From: Streptomyces alboflavus
GTDB taxonomy: Bacteria > Actinomycetota > Actinomycetes > Streptomycetales > Streptomycetaceae
DNA length: 64,000 nt
Direction: 5' to 3'
Assembly: GCF_000716675.1 (NCBI RefSeq)
Contig: NZ_JNXT01000025.1
Span: forward strand, 1-64,000
The translations under genes were made by a program, and so were the position numbers. Positions within the stretch are counted from its first letter, which is position 1. The number at the start of each line of letters is the position of its first letter. Shown one piece after another: positions 8,097 through 16,683 of the stretch. The notes below the pieces were generated by a model. That model worked only from the letters and a program-made list of their open reading frames with translations. It searched no databases and was not told where the DNA came from.

Positions 8097-10639
8097 CGTC
8101 CCGCCTTCCTCGCCAGGTCGGACACGGCCGGAGTGGCCCCGCCGCCCTTGTATGTCACGCGCCACAGCGCCGACTTGGCGTCCGAGGTGAAGAAGCCGCG
8201 CCCGTAGTCGAGGACGTAGAGCGAGCCGTCCGGAGCGAACTTCCAGTCCATGAGGTTCTTGATGTGGTCGTTGCCGACCGGAATGATCTTCTTGAGCGAT
8301 TCGGCGTGCACCGGCAGACCGCCCTTGCCGACCGTCTTCGGGTCGGTGAGCACCGCGTGCCGCGGCTGGTCGCCGTCGTAGAAGTCCCCGACGAACCACT
8401 TGCCGTCCCAGTACGACGGCCACTTGTCGGCGCTCGTGCTCGCCGCGTCGTAGCGGTAGACCGGGCCGTTCATCGTGGCCTGGCCGCCGCCCTTCAGCCA
8501 CGGAAGGAGCTGCTTCTGCTCCTCCGGCTTGTAGCTCGGCACGCCGTTCGCGTCGCGCGGGTAGTCGATGCCGCCGCCCTGCGGTGAGTACCAGATGGTG
8601 TTGGGCTCGGCCGGCGGGATCTTCACCAGGCCGTCGTTGTTGGGCGACTCGTTGCGCAGGTTCTTGCAGTCGTACCAGCCGAGCGGCTTGCTCGGGTCCG
8701 GCAGATTGCGGTCGCGGTAGGGCTGGTTGTTGCCCATGCAGTACGGCCAGCCGCGGTTGGAGGCGTGCGTGATGGCCGCGAACGTGTCGTACTTCGCCGG
8801 GCCCCACGTCGTCGACGGCTGACCGGCGTCGGGGCCGACCCACCCGGCGTACAGGATGTCGGTCTTCTGGTCGACGAAGATGCGGGCCGGGTTCCTGACC
8901 CCCATCACATAGATCTCGCCGCGCGTCTTGCCGCCGCCCTCGTCCGGCTCCTTGCCGGTGAAGAGGTTGCCTTCGGGCAGGGTGTACGTGCCGTCGGGCT
9001 CGGGGTGGATGCGCAGGATCTTGCCGTTGAGGTTGTTGGTGTTGCCCGCGGTGCGGCGGGCGTCGGCGAAGGAGACGCCCTTGAAGTTCGGCTGCGGGTT
9101 GTTGCCCGAGTAGCCGTCGCTGAAGCCGGAGGAGTTGTTGTCACCGGTCGCGATGTACAGGTTGCCCTTGGAGTCCCAGGACATCCCGCCGCCGGAGTGG
9201 CAGCAACTGTGCACCTGTACCGGCCACTTGAGCAGCACCTTCTCGCTGTTCAGGTCCAGCTTGTCGGTGGCGCGGTCGAGGGTGAAGCGGGAGACGTACC
9301 GCTCGGCCATGTGCGTGTCGCGGTTGAGCTGCGAGTGCGGCGTGTAGTGCAGGTACACCCAGCCGTTCTGCTCGAACTTCGGGTCCAGCTCGATGCCGAG
9401 CAGACCCTCCTCGACCTTGATCAGCTCACCGCCGCCGCCCTTGTTCCCGAAGACGGTGAGCGCCCCGGCCAGGGTCGACTTCTTGGTCTTCGGGTCGTAG
9501 ACGTGGATCTCGCCCTTGCCCTTGCCGATGTCCGGGTTGTTCCAGTCGGTGATCACGGGCTGCGAGGAGTCGGCGCCGCCGCGGCCGATGTAGAACACCT
9601 TGCCGTCGGGGGCCGTGACCAGGCCGTGCGGCTCGCCGATCTGGTCGTTCTGGCCCGGCTTGTTGGGCTGGGTCAGGCGCTCGGCCCGGTAGTTCGCGTT
9701 GATGGTGGCCTTGCAGTCGGCGCGGGCGATGCGGGTCGTCCAGAGCAGGGCGCCGCGCAGATGGCCGCGGAAGTCCGCCTCGTCGTAGGCGTCGGCGGTG
9801 CCGCCCATGCCGGTGTAGAAGGACCGGCCGCCGTCGTAGTCACGGCACCAGGACACCGGGTGGTCCGCGCCGTTCGCGCCTTCGCCCGGCTTGTACGTCG
9901 ACTCGCGCACGCGGGCCACGGTGTGCACGGCGCCCGACGGGTTGGTCTCCCAGTTGAGCCACTTGTCGGGGCGCTTCCACTCCAGCGGCAGGTCCTTGGT
10001 GGCGGGGTTCTCGCGGTCGCCGACCTCGACGGTGGCGCGCTGCGCGGCGGTGGGGCTCGCGTCCTTGGGGCGGGCGCCGACCAGGCCGGTGAACCAGGAC
10101 GAGTAGGGCTCCGCGCGGGCCGCGTCGTGCAGGCCGAGGAAGCCGCCGCCCGCCTCCATGTAGGCCTCAAGGCCCGCCTCCTGCTCGGCGTCGAGGACGT
10201 CGCCGCCGCCGGTCACGAACGTCACCGCGTTGAACTTGCCGAGCTTCTTGGCGTTGGTGAACACGGCCGGGTCGTCGGTGGCCGTGACCGTGAACCGCTG
10301 CTCGGCCGGGCCCGATTGGCCGATCTTCTCGATGGCGGCGATGGCCGCGTCGACGACCGGCGACTCGTCGCCGCCCGCGGCCGAGCCGTAGAAGGCGAGC
10401 ACACGCACGTTCGCGCCGCCCGGGGGAGCGGGCAGCGCGCGTGACATCGTTGTCTTCATCGCCTCCGCGTCGGGGGGCGGTTCCGGAAAGGGCCGCGCGG
10501 TCGCGGCGGGGCCCGTGAGCAGGCCGGCGGCGACGGCCCCGGCGGCCAGGGCCGCCGCCCAGGCGCGGCGCGTGGATCTCTGTCTGGTTCTGCCCAACCC
10601 TCGTGCGGTTGGGGGCGTTTGATGCGGTTTCAGCCGCAT
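8093..10639 (-). CDS. secreted ThuA domain plus PQQ-dependent glucose/sorbosone dehydrogenase-like protein
   Basis: About 848 residues with a signal peptide (twin arginines in STRRAWAAALAAG) followed by a ThuA-like domain (about 60-310; VRVLAFYGSA, GFLGLHDAAR). A GSDH-like six-bladed propeller (about 320-840) follows, with GEPHGLVTAPDGKVFYIGRG, LLGIELDPKF, GVRNPARIF and WFVGDFYDGD. An unusual vicinal cysteine pair occurs in HSCCHSGGG. ThuA acts on 3-keto sugars, and GSDH enzymes oxidise sugars with PQQ, so the fusion fits extracellular sugar oxidation. The first gene of a two-gene unit, it is divergent from the laccase. The ATG at 10639 is used here; an in-frame GTG at 10651 is equally possible. 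Confidence 0.88.
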   Translation of the reverse strand: MRLKPHQTPPTARGLGRTRQRSTRRAWAAALAAGAVAAGLLTGPAATARPFPEPPPDAEAMKTTMSRALPAPPGGANVRVLAFYGSAAGGDESPVVDAAIAAIEKIGQSGPAEQRFTVTATDDPAVFTNAKKLGKFNAVTFVTGGGDVLDAEQEAGLEAYMEAGGGFLGLHDAARAEPYSSWFTGLVGARPKDASPTAAQRATVEVGDRENPATKDLPLEWKRPDKWLNWETNPSGAVHTVARVRESTYKPGEGANGADHPVSWCRDYDGGRSFYTGMGGTADAYDEADFRGHLRGALLWTTRIARADCKATINANYRAERLTQPNKPGQNDQIGEPHGLVTAPDGKVFYIGRGGADSSQPVITDWNNPDIGKGKGEIHVYDPKTKKSTLAGALTVFGNKGGGGELIKVEEGLLGIELDPKFEQNGWVYLHYTPHSQLNRDTHMAERYVSRFTLDRATDKLDLNSEKVLLKWPVQVHSCCHSGGGMSWDSKGNLYIATGDNNSSGFSDGYSGNNPQPNFKGVSFADARRTAGNTNNLNGKILRIHPEPDGTYTLPEGNLFTGKEPDEGGGKTRGEIYVMGVRNPARIFVDQKTDILYAGWVGPDAGQPSTTWGPAKYDTFAAITHASNRGWPYCMGNNQPYRDRNLPDPSKPLGWYDCKNLRNESPNNDGLVKIPPAEPNTIWYSPQGGGIDYPRDANGVPSYKPEEQKQLLPWLKGGGQATMNGPVYRYDAASTSADKWPSYWDGKWFVGDFYDGDQPRHAVLTDPKTVGKGGLPVHAESLKKIIPVGNDHIKNLMDWKFAPDGSLYVLDYGRGFFTSDAKSALWRVTYKGGGATPAVSDLARKAGR

Positions 10640-10695
10640 GAGTACACCCACCCATCGTCGGTCACGGCTACGGCGAATACATCAACAGCACCGGA

Positions 10696-10754
10696 GAAGC
10701 TAGCCCCCTTCGAGGGCTGGCGCCGACGAAGCTAGCCCTCTTTTGACGGCTAGC
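10696..10754. promoter_or_regulatory. three GCTAGCC motifs between divergent redox genes
   Basis: GAAGCTAGCCC occurs at 10696-10706 and again at 10727-10737, separated by about three helical turns. An inverted GGCTAGC lies at 10748-10754, so 10731-10754 can also fold as a 7-bp hairpin with a 10-nt loop. The region separates the ThuA-dehydrogenase operon from the laccase gene and probably contains both promoters. Regulator unknown. Confidence 0.5.
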
Positions 10755-10906
10755 CAAGAGCTACGACATCACTTCGTGCGACCTTTGTCCTGCGTGTGGA
10801 TAAACCGGAGCACTGCCGCTAGCGTGTGGCCGGAATCCGGTGCCCCGGGCGCCCCGGCGGTGTCCGTACGTAGCGTCAGTTTCCGTATATGAGTGGGGAG
10901 TTCGCC

Positions 10907-12007
10907 ATGGACAGACGGAGCTTCAACCGCCGGATGCTGGCCGGGGGAGCGGCGGCCACCGTGGGCGTGACATCGTTGTCGGTGATGGCCGCGGACTCCG
11001 CGGCCGACGCCCCGCGCGCCGTCGACCCGCCGAAGACGGCCCCGGCGGGCGGCGAGGTGCGACGCATCAAGATGTACGCCGAGAAGCTTCCCGACGGGCA
11101 GATGGGCTACGGCCTGGAGAAGGGCAAGGCCTCCATCCCCGGCCCGCTCCTCGAACTCAACGAGGGCGACACCCTGCACGTCGAGTTCGAGAACACCACG
11201 GACGTCGACGTCAGCCTGCACGTCCACGGCATGGACTACGAGATCTCCAGCGACGGCACGAAACACACCAAGTCCCAGGTGGCGCCCGGCGGCAAGCGCA
11301 CCTACACCTGGCGCACCCACGCGCCGGGCCGCCGCAAGGACGGCACCTGGCGCCCCGGCACGGCCGGCTACTGGCACTACCACGACCACGTGGTCGGCAC
11401 CGAGCACGGCACCGGCGGCGTGCGCAAGGGCCTCTACGGCGCGGTGATCGTGCGCCGCAAGGGCGACATCCTGCCGGACCAGACCTGCGTCGTCGTCTTC
11501 AACGACATGATGATCAACAACAAGCCCGCGCACTCGGGGCCGAACTTCGAGGCCACGGTGGGCGATCGGGTCGAGTTCGTGTCGATCACGCACGGCGAGT
11601 ACTACCACACGTTCCACATCCACGGTCACCGCTGGGCCGACAACCGCACCGGCCTGCTCACCGGCCCCGACGACCCCAGCCAGGTCCTCGACGACAAGAT
11701 CACAGGACCCGGCGACTCCTTCGGCTTCCAGGTGATCGCGGGCGAGGGGGTGGGCGCCGGGGCGTGGATGTACCACTGCCATGTGCAGAGCCACTCCGAC
11801 ATGGGGATGGTGGGTCTCTTCCTGGTCAAGAAGCCGGACGGCACGATTCCGGACTACGAGCCGCACCATCCGCACGCGAAGGCGGAGAAGAAGTCGGGCG
11901 TGGAGAAGTCGGGTTCGGACACGTCAGGTGCGGGCGGATCGGGTGCGGGCAAGTCCGGTGACTCCGGCGAGTCCGGTGGGGCGAGCGCGGATCACTCGCA
12001 CCACTGA
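10907..12007 (+). CDS. slac: small two-domain laccase (multicopper oxidase, SLAC type)
   Basis: A 366-residue secreted laccase that couples oxidation of phenols or reduced metals to reduction of oxygen. The N-terminus [14 protein letters not shown] is a Tat signal, consistent with export of a folded copper enzyme. Copper-binding motifs are complete: [21 protein letters not shown] and [13 protein letters not shown]. Only two cupredoxin domains are present, the layout of trimeric SLAC from S. coelicolor, which it closely resembles by eye. The C-terminal 40 residues are a Ser/Gly/Lys-rich tail ending in HSHH. ATG 10907 was chosen because it matches SLAC starts and follows GGGGAG; ATG 10889 is an alternative. 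It is divergent from the cupredoxin/dehydrogenase operon. Confidence 0.95.
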   Translation: MDRRSFNRRMLAGGAAATVGVTSLSVMAADSAADAPRAVDPPKTAPAGGEVRRIKMYAEKLPDGQMGYGLEKGKASIPGPLLELNEGDTLHVEFENTTDVDVSLHVHGMDYEISSDGTKHTKSQVAPGGKRTYTWRTHAPGRRKDGTWRPGTAGYWHYHDHVVGTEHGTGGVRKGLYGAVIVRRKGDILPDQTCVVVFNDMMINNKPAHSGPNFEATVGDRVEFVSITHGEYYHTFHIHGHRWADNRTGLLTGPDDPSQVLDDKITGPGDSFGFQVIAGEGVGAGAWMYHCHVQSHSDMGMVGLFLVKKPDGTIPDYEPHHPHAKAEKKSGVEKSGSDTSGAGGSGAGKSGDSGESGGASADHSHH

Positions 12008-12035
12008 CACCGGTGTCACCGGTGCCGCGAGCGCC

Positions 12036-12581
12036 TCAACGCCGTGCGTGGCGGATCTTCAGCCGTCCCATCCCCATCGCCCCGGTGATCCGGATCGTCG
12101 GTCCGCCACCGGGGCGGGCGCCGCGCCCGGCCTTGTACAGCGTGTCCTTCCAGCCGGCGCTCAGCCCTTCGAGGTCCACGACCGCGTCGTGCGGCACCGT
12201 GATCCTCGCCGCGCCCGTGCCGAGGCGCAGCTCGATGTCGACCACCGGATGCTCGAACACCGCCTGGGACAGGTCCAGGTGCACCCGGCCGAGGGCGGAG
12301 TGCACCTTGAGGGTGCGCGGCACCCGCCAGGCGCCGCGCCGCCGGATCCGTCCGGTCGCGGCGGCGATGGTGGAGGTGGTGCCGGGGTCCTCCGCCGGGA
12401 GCGCGGCCAGGGCCTCGTCGAGCTCGCCGGGCGCCGTCGCGGTGAGGACCTGGTGCAGGCGCTCGTCCATCTCCTCGTGCGAGATGTGCCCGTCGGCGTA
12501 CGCCTCCTGCAGGCGTCGCACGGCGGTGTCACGGGCGTTCTCGCTGATCCGTGGCGGCGGGTCCTTCGGAGGCGGAGTCAT
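12036..12581 (-). CDS. DUF1707 SHOCT-like protein with LiaF-type C-terminus
   Basis: A 181-residue protein. Residues about 10-60 form a DUF1707 domain (ISENARDTAVRRLQEAYADG followed by HISHEEMDERLHQVL). The remainder resembles the LiaF-like beta-strand-rich C-terminal domain seen in actinobacterial cell-envelope proteins (LGRVHLDLSQAVFEHPVVDIEL trimmed by short loops). There is no membrane segment, so it is probably cytoplasmic or membrane-associated through partners. The ATG at 12581 begins just before the domain. Its stop lies 28 bp from the convergent laccase stop; small palindromes at 12006-12024 separate them. The exact role is unknown. Confidence 0.75.
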   Translation of the reverse strand: MTPPPKDPPPRISENARDTAVRRLQEAYADGHISHEEMDERLHQVLTATAPGELDEALAALPAEDPGTTSTIAAATGRIRRRGAWRVPRTLKVHSALGRVHLDLSQAVFEHPVVDIELRLGTGAARITVPHDAVVDLEGLSAGWKDTLYKAGRGARPGGGPTIRITGAMGMGRLKIRHARR

Positions 12582-12659
12582 GGTCCCGACTCTAGGCGAC
12601 GGGCCTGCCGCGCGGCCCGGGGCTATCCTGATCGGCAACCGTCGACGAGGAGTCCCGAG

Positions 12660-13757
12660 GTGCCCGAGGCAGCAGCGCGTCCCACGCTGGAGGCCGTGGC
12701 CGCGCGGGCCGGGGTGTCGCGGGCGACGGTGTCACGGGTGGTGAACGGCGACGCCGGGGTGCGGGAAGTGCTCGCGGCGAAGGTCCGGCACGCGGTCAGG
12801 GAACTCGGCTACGTCCCCAACCGCGCCGCCCGCAGCCTCGTCACCCGGCGCCACGACGCCGTGGCCGTAGTCATCGCCGAGCCGGAGACCAGGGTGTTCG
12901 CCGACCCGTTCTTCGCCCGCCAACTCCGCGGCATCAGCAAGGAACTGACGGCGCGTGACGTCCAGCTGGTGCTGCTCCTGACGGAGGGCAGGGACGACCA
13001 CGAGCGGGTCGGACGCTATCTCGCGGGCGGTCACGTCGACGGCGCACTCGTCTTCTCGCTGCACCTGGACGACCCGCTGCCCGGCATCATCCACGGCGCC
13101 GGTCTGCCCACGGTGTTCGGCGGGCGGCCCGGCTGGACGGGCGGCGCGGGCAGCGTCCGGTACGTCGACTGCGACAACCGCGGTGGCGCCCGCCAGGCCG
13201 TACGCCACCTCACCGGCCTCGGCCGCGGCCGCGTCGCCCACATCACCGGGCCGCTCGACCAGACCTCCGCCGTCGACCGCCTCGACGGCTACCGCGACGT
13301 CGTACCGGCCGGCGATCCACGGCTTGTCGCCGAGGGCGACTTCACCCCCGCGGGCGGCGAACGCGCGATGCGCGCCCTCCTGGAGCGCTGCCCGGACGTG
13401 GACGCGGTCTTCGCCGCGAACGACCTGTCGGCGGCCGGGGCGCTGCGCGTGCTGCGCGAGTCCGGGCGGCGGGTCCCCGAGGACGTGGCGGTCGTCGGCT
13501 TCGACGACATGCTGCCGCTGGCCGAGCAGGCGGATCCGCCGCTGACGACGGTGCGGCAGGACATCGAGGAGATGGGACGCCTGATGGCGGCGCTGCTGCT
13601 GCGCGACCAAGGGCAGGGCGTGGTGGGGCAGGGCCAGTTGCGGGGCCGGGCGCAGGGCCCTGACCAGGGGCAGCCGCAGCCCGGGACCCCGGACGCCCCG
13701 AAGGAGGCCGCACGCGTGGTGCTGCCCACGCACCTCGTACGCCGGGACTCCGCCTAG
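12660..13757 (+). CDS. LacI-family transcriptional regulator
   Basis: A 365-residue LacI/GalR regulator. The N-terminal helix-turn-helix and hinge are intact (TLEAVAARAGVSRATVSRVV, then VPNRAARSLVTRRHDAVAVV). The periplasmic-binding-protein-like sensor follows (FADPFFARQLRGI, RVAHITGPLDQTSAVDRLDG, VDAVFAANDLSAAGALRVL, VAVVGFDDMLPLAEQADPPL). Near the C-terminus is a Gln/Gly-rich low-complexity insert (about residues 318-345) before the normal terminal HLVRRDSA. The GTG start follows GAGGAG. It is convergent with a GH64 glucanase gene whose upstream region carries a perfect LacI-type operator, so regulation of glucan degradation is a reasonable inference. Confidence 0.9.
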   Translation: MPEAAARPTLEAVAARAGVSRATVSRVVNGDAGVREVLAAKVRHAVRELGYVPNRAARSLVTRRHDAVAVVIAEPETRVFADPFFARQLRGISKELTARDVQLVLLLTEGRDDHERVGRYLAGGHVDGALVFSLHLDDPLPGIIHGAGLPTVFGGRPGWTGGAGSVRYVDCDNRGGARQAVRHLTGLGRGRVAHITGPLDQTSAVDRLDGYRDVVPAGDPRLVAEGDFTPAGGERAMRALLERCPDVDAVFAANDLSAAGALRVLRESGRRVPEDVAVVGFDDMLPLAEQADPPLTTVRQDIEEMGRLMAALLLRDQGQGVVGQGQLRGRAQGPDQGQPQPGTPDAPKEAARVVLPTHLVRRDSA

Positions 13758-13784
13758 CGGTCCGCCACTCCCCGGGCACCCGGA

Positions 13785-13817
13785 GGGGGCGGGCACCGGA
13801 AGGATCTGCCCGCCCCC
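13785..13817. terminator. bidirectional hairpin between the LacI regulator and GH64 genes
   Basis: An 11-bp perfect stem (13785-13795 with 13807-13817) and 11-nt loop lie between the convergent stop codons. The stem is very G/C-rich without a T-run, common for Streptomyces terminators. Confidence 0.6.
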
Positions 13818-13837
13818 TGGAACGCGTCGTCCAGCGC

Positions 13838-15061
13838 CTACGCGCCGACCGACACCGTGAACCTCCGCGGGTTCCCGTCGTGCGCCGCCCCCGACACGTC
13901 CGGCTGGCCGTCCGGACGGACGTCGTCGTACGGGAAGGCGTAGCCGATGGGCGAGTTGGCGTGCACCACGCGGGCCCAGTGGTTGGTGACGTCGCCGCGG
14001 TAGTAGTCACCGGACGTCGTGCCGTTGGGCTGCGAGGGGTGGGTCAGCATGATGCTGCGGTTGAAGCCGGCGGCGAGGCGGGCGAGGAGGCCCTTCTTGT
14101 CGTCGGGGTCGTTCGGGTTGTTGGCGAACGGGCCGTGGTTGCAGGTGAAGATGTCCTTCGACGAGGGCTTCGCGAAGGTGTGGCCGCCCTCGAAGGTGAG
14201 CGTGTCCCCGGTGACCCGGCCGACGCGCACGCCTCGCCCGCCCTGGAGGTCGATGCGCAGGTCGGTGGACCGGTACTTGTCCCAGACCTGGTCGACGTAG
14301 CCCTTGAAGAGGTCGCGGAACGGCATCTGGTCGGGGCGGTCGAAGTACGGGGCCATGAGGTTCTGCGGGGAGATGACCCGCAGCACGCCGCCGTCGCCGC
14401 GGATCACCAGCTTGTCCCAGGGCTGCCCGTCCTTGCCCGCCTGCGCCACCAGATCGGCGGCGATCTTGTCGACGGCGCCGTTCGGCAGCGGGGCGACGGT
14501 GTGGGTGGCGTCGCCCGCCAGGGTCAGGCCGATGGGCAGCGCGGTCACCAGGTCGACGTAGCTGATGTTCGCGTACAGCTGGGTGCTGTTGAAGGTGAAC
14601 TCGCAGAACGACCACGTGCGGCCGTAGTTCGGGTCCTCCTTGGTGGCGAAGGCGGGCTCGACCAGGCTCGGGCCCGGGTTGAGGAAGAAGCCGAGCTTGT
14701 CGTCGCGGACGAAGTAGACGCGGGCGCCGTACATCTGGGGCAGTGTCAGGACCTTGGGCGCCGAGCCCGCGGCGCCGAGGGGGATGGCGCAGTCCACCGG
14801 CAGCGGTGTCTGGGGGGCCGACGGCGACTCGGGGCGGTAGACCCCGCCGTCCGGCTTGAGCAGCAGCCAGCGGTCGGTGCCGGGCTCGTGCCCGGTGACG
14901 TACGCGCGGACCTGGCCCGGCAGCGACTTGTTCTGCAGGGCGAGTTCGCAGGTCGCGGGCGCGGCGTGGGCGCGCGGGCTGAGCGCGGGGCCCCAGGCGG
15001 GGTAGGTGAGGGCGCCCGCGGCGGCCGCGGACGACGTCAGGAACACTCTGCGCGAGATCAC
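13838..15061 (-). CDS. secreted GH64 beta-1,3-glucanase
   Basis: A 407-residue glycoside hydrolase of family 64 (laminaripentaose-producing type), which cuts beta-1,3-glucan of fungal walls or laminarin. The Tat-like signal is MISRRVFLTSSAAAAG. The segment SFCEFTFN and the Asp in ISYVDLV are 16 residues apart, matching the catalytic Glu154/Asp170 spacing I recall for the S. matensis enzyme. No carbohydrate-binding module is attached. The GTG start at 15061 follows AGGAGAG at good spacing. A perfect 16-bp LacI-type palindrome lies 133 bp upstream of the start, and a LacI regulator is convergent downstream, so the gene is probably induced by glucan oligosaccharides. Confidence 0.88.
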   Translation of the reverse strand: MISRRVFLTSSAAAAGALTYPAWGPALSPRAHAAPATCELALQNKSLPGQVRAYVTGHEPGTDRWLLLKPDGGVYRPESPSAPQTPLPVDCAIPLGAAGSAPKVLTLPQMYGARVYFVRDDKLGFFLNPGPSLVEPAFATKEDPNYGRTWSFCEFTFNSTQLYANISYVDLVTALPIGLTLAGDATHTVAPLPNGAVDKIAADLVAQAGKDGQPWDKLVIRGDGGVLRVISPQNLMAPYFDRPDQMPFRDLFKGYVDQVWDKYRSTDLRIDLQGGRGVRVGRVTGDTLTFEGGHTFAKPSSKDIFTCNHGPFANNPNDPDDKKGLLARLAAGFNRSIMLTHPSQPNGTTSGDYYRGDVTNHWARVVHANSPIGYAFPYDDVRPDGQPDVSGAAHDGNPRRFTVSVGA

Positions 15062-15193
15062 GGAAATTCTCTCCTGGCTGGAAAGTGGGGGGAAAGTGGG
15101 GGGAGTTGAGCAGGAGTGCGGCCCGGGCGCGCGGTCGTGCGTCGACGTGCCCCCACTGTTGCCGCGGTGAAAACGTGGCGTCAAGAGGTGTGG

Positions 15194-15209
15194 CTGAGAG
15201 CGCTCTCAG
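15194..15209. promoter_or_regulatory. LacI-type operator upstream of the GH64 gene
   Basis: CTGAGAGCGCTCTCAG is a perfect 16-bp palindrome built on the AGAGCGCTCT core, very close to CebR-type operators (GGGAGCGCTCCC) that control Streptomyces glycosidase genes. It is placed upstream of the GH64 start. Confidence 0.75.
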
Positions 15210-15417
15210 AATCTTGTCCGGGTTCACAAGGTGATGACGGGCGGGTGCGGAGGGTGACGGAAACCGGTCCGGTGGCGCGACGGGTGGTGACGGTGGGTGT
15301 CCGGGCCGGGGTCGCGCGCGCGGATTGTCAGTGCCCGGTGGAAGACTCGGAAGTGGCGGTCCCGTCCGGCGACGAGGGCCGTCCCGTGAGGCGACAAGAG
15401 CGACAAAGGAGTCGATC

Positions 15418-16209
15418 ATGCTCAGCAATCTCACGCTCACCGGCGCCCCGATCTGGGTCGATCTGGGCACCACGGACATCGACGGCGCGGCCGCCTTCTA
15501 CCGCGAGGTCTTCGGCTGGGACTTCGAGAGGGGCGGCGAGGACGTCGGCGGGTACGGCACATTCCAGCTCGGCGGCAGGACCGTGGCCGGCGGGATGGAG
15601 AACCCGCCCGACGTGGCCGCCCCCACCTGGTCGCTGTACTTCTGCACGCCCGACGCGGACGCCACCGCCAAGCAGGTCGGACAGGCCGGCGGCCGCACCC
15701 TGTTCGAGCCGATGGACGTCCTGGACCTCGGCCGCATGGCGGGCTTCGCCGACTCGGGCGGCGTCCCCTTCTGCGTCTGGCAGCCGGGGCAGAACAAGGG
15801 CCTGGAGCTGGTGAACGAGCCCGGCGGGCTGATCTGGACCGAGCTGTACACCCCGGACATCGAGGCGGGCGCCGCTTTCTACGGGACGGTGTTCGGCTGG
15901 AAGACCATCGTCCAGCCCTTCGAGGGCGGCTCGTACACCATGGTGTACCCGGGCGAGGGCACCCCGGACGACATGTTCGGGGGCCTGTGGCCGCTGGACC
16001 AGGACCCGGTCGAGCAGGAGGCGGGGGTCTACTGGATGCCGTACTTCCAGGTGGCCGACATCGACGCGGTCGTGGAGAAGGCACGGACGAACGGCGGCAC
16101 GGTCCGGGCCGAGCGGATGGACCTCGCGGGGGTGGGCGCGTTCGCCAAGCTCGCCGATCCCCACGGCGCGCGGTTCGCGCTGATGCAGCCGGAGCCGCCG
16201 CAGGGGTGA
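15418..16209 (+). CDS. two-domain VOC (glyoxalase/bleomycin-resistance fold) protein
   Basis: A 263-residue protein made of two tandem VOC domains (about 8-125 and 135-260). Each starts with an analogous phrase, PIWVDLGTTDIDGAAAFYRE and LIWTELYTPDIEAGAAFYGT, showing an internal duplication. Such proteins bind a metal and a small ligand; several act as glyoxalase-like or hydroxylase-associated enzymes, and the substrate cannot be assigned here. The ATG follows AAAGGAG at ideal spacing. It appears to be a single-gene unit. Confidence 0.85.
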   Translation: MLSNLTLTGAPIWVDLGTTDIDGAAAFYREVFGWDFERGGEDVGGYGTFQLGGRTVAGGMENPPDVAAPTWSLYFCTPDADATAKQVGQAGGRTLFEPMDVLDLGRMAGFADSGGVPFCVWQPGQNKGLELVNEPGGLIWTELYTPDIEAGAAFYGTVFGWKTIVQPFEGGSYTMVYPGEGTPDDMFGGLWPLDQDPVEQEAGVYWMPYFQVADIDAVVEKARTNGGTVRAERMDLAGVGAFAKLADPHGARFALMQPEPPQG

Positions 16210-16364
16210 CGTGGTCGGAGCGGTCGGAGTGGCCGCGGGGGCGAGCCGGGGCGTGCCGCGTGGCGCGGGTCGCGGGGCCGGTGAGAGCCGGTCCCGGGGC
16301 GCTCGGCGCGCCGCGTTGAGCGAACGTTGATCGCTTGTTTCGCGCCGTCCAGCACGATCACCGT

Positions 16365-16613
16365 ATGCACTACGACACCACTGTGACCGAGCCCGAACTG
16401 GCCTGGCAGGAGCAGGCGCTGTGTGCGCAGACCGGGCCCGACTTCTTCTTCCCCGAGCCGGGGAGCTCGGTGCGCGAGGCCAAGCGCATCTGCCTCCTGT
16501 GCGACATGCGCGAGACCTGCCTCACGTACGCACTGGACAACGACGAGCGGTTCGGGGTCTGGGGCGGGCTCTCCGAGAAGGAACGGCAGAGCCTCCGCCG
16601 CGACCAGGCCTGA
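16365..16613 (+). CDS. wblH: WhiB-like iron-sulfur transcription factor
   Basis: An 82-residue WhiB-like protein. Four cysteines that ligate a 4Fe-4S cluster are at residues 20, 43, 46 and 52, followed by the GVWGG turn (64-68) that contacts sigma factor and a short basic tail (RRDQA). Such proteins act with the principal sigma factor to switch promoters in development, redox or antibiotic responses. The symbol wblH is based on remembered gene order (SCO6715) and small size; other wbl identities are possible. ATG 16365 was preferred over 16335 because the family usually begins shortly before the first cysteine. Confidence 0.85.
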   Translation: MHYDTTVTEPELAWQEQALCAQTGPDFFFPEPGSSVREAKRICLLCDMRETCLTYALDNDERFGVWGGLSEKERQSLRRDQA

Positions 16614-16627
16614 GACCGCTGCGGGTG

Positions 16628-16672
16628 GCCGCGCCCGGCCCGGGCCGACGGGGGAACCGGGCCGGGCGCGGC
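16628..16672. terminator. strong hairpin between the WhiB-like and glycosidase genes
   Basis: A 16-bp perfect stem (16628-16643 with 16657-16672) with a 13-nt loop lies between convergent stop codons and is likely a bidirectional terminator. Confidence 0.7.
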
Positions 16673-16683
16673 ACGTCCCGGCG

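Noticed and set aside
8097..8843. Upstream extension of the DUF1080 frame to 8843
   Set aside because: The extension overlaps the dehydrogenase coding sequence; the ATG at 8096 starts a clear signal peptide and overlaps the upstream stop as ATGA.
12006..12024. Terminator between laccase and DUF1707 genes
   Set aside because: GACACCGGTGTC and CACCGGTG are palindromes with no loop, so they are poor RNA hairpins; function not supported.
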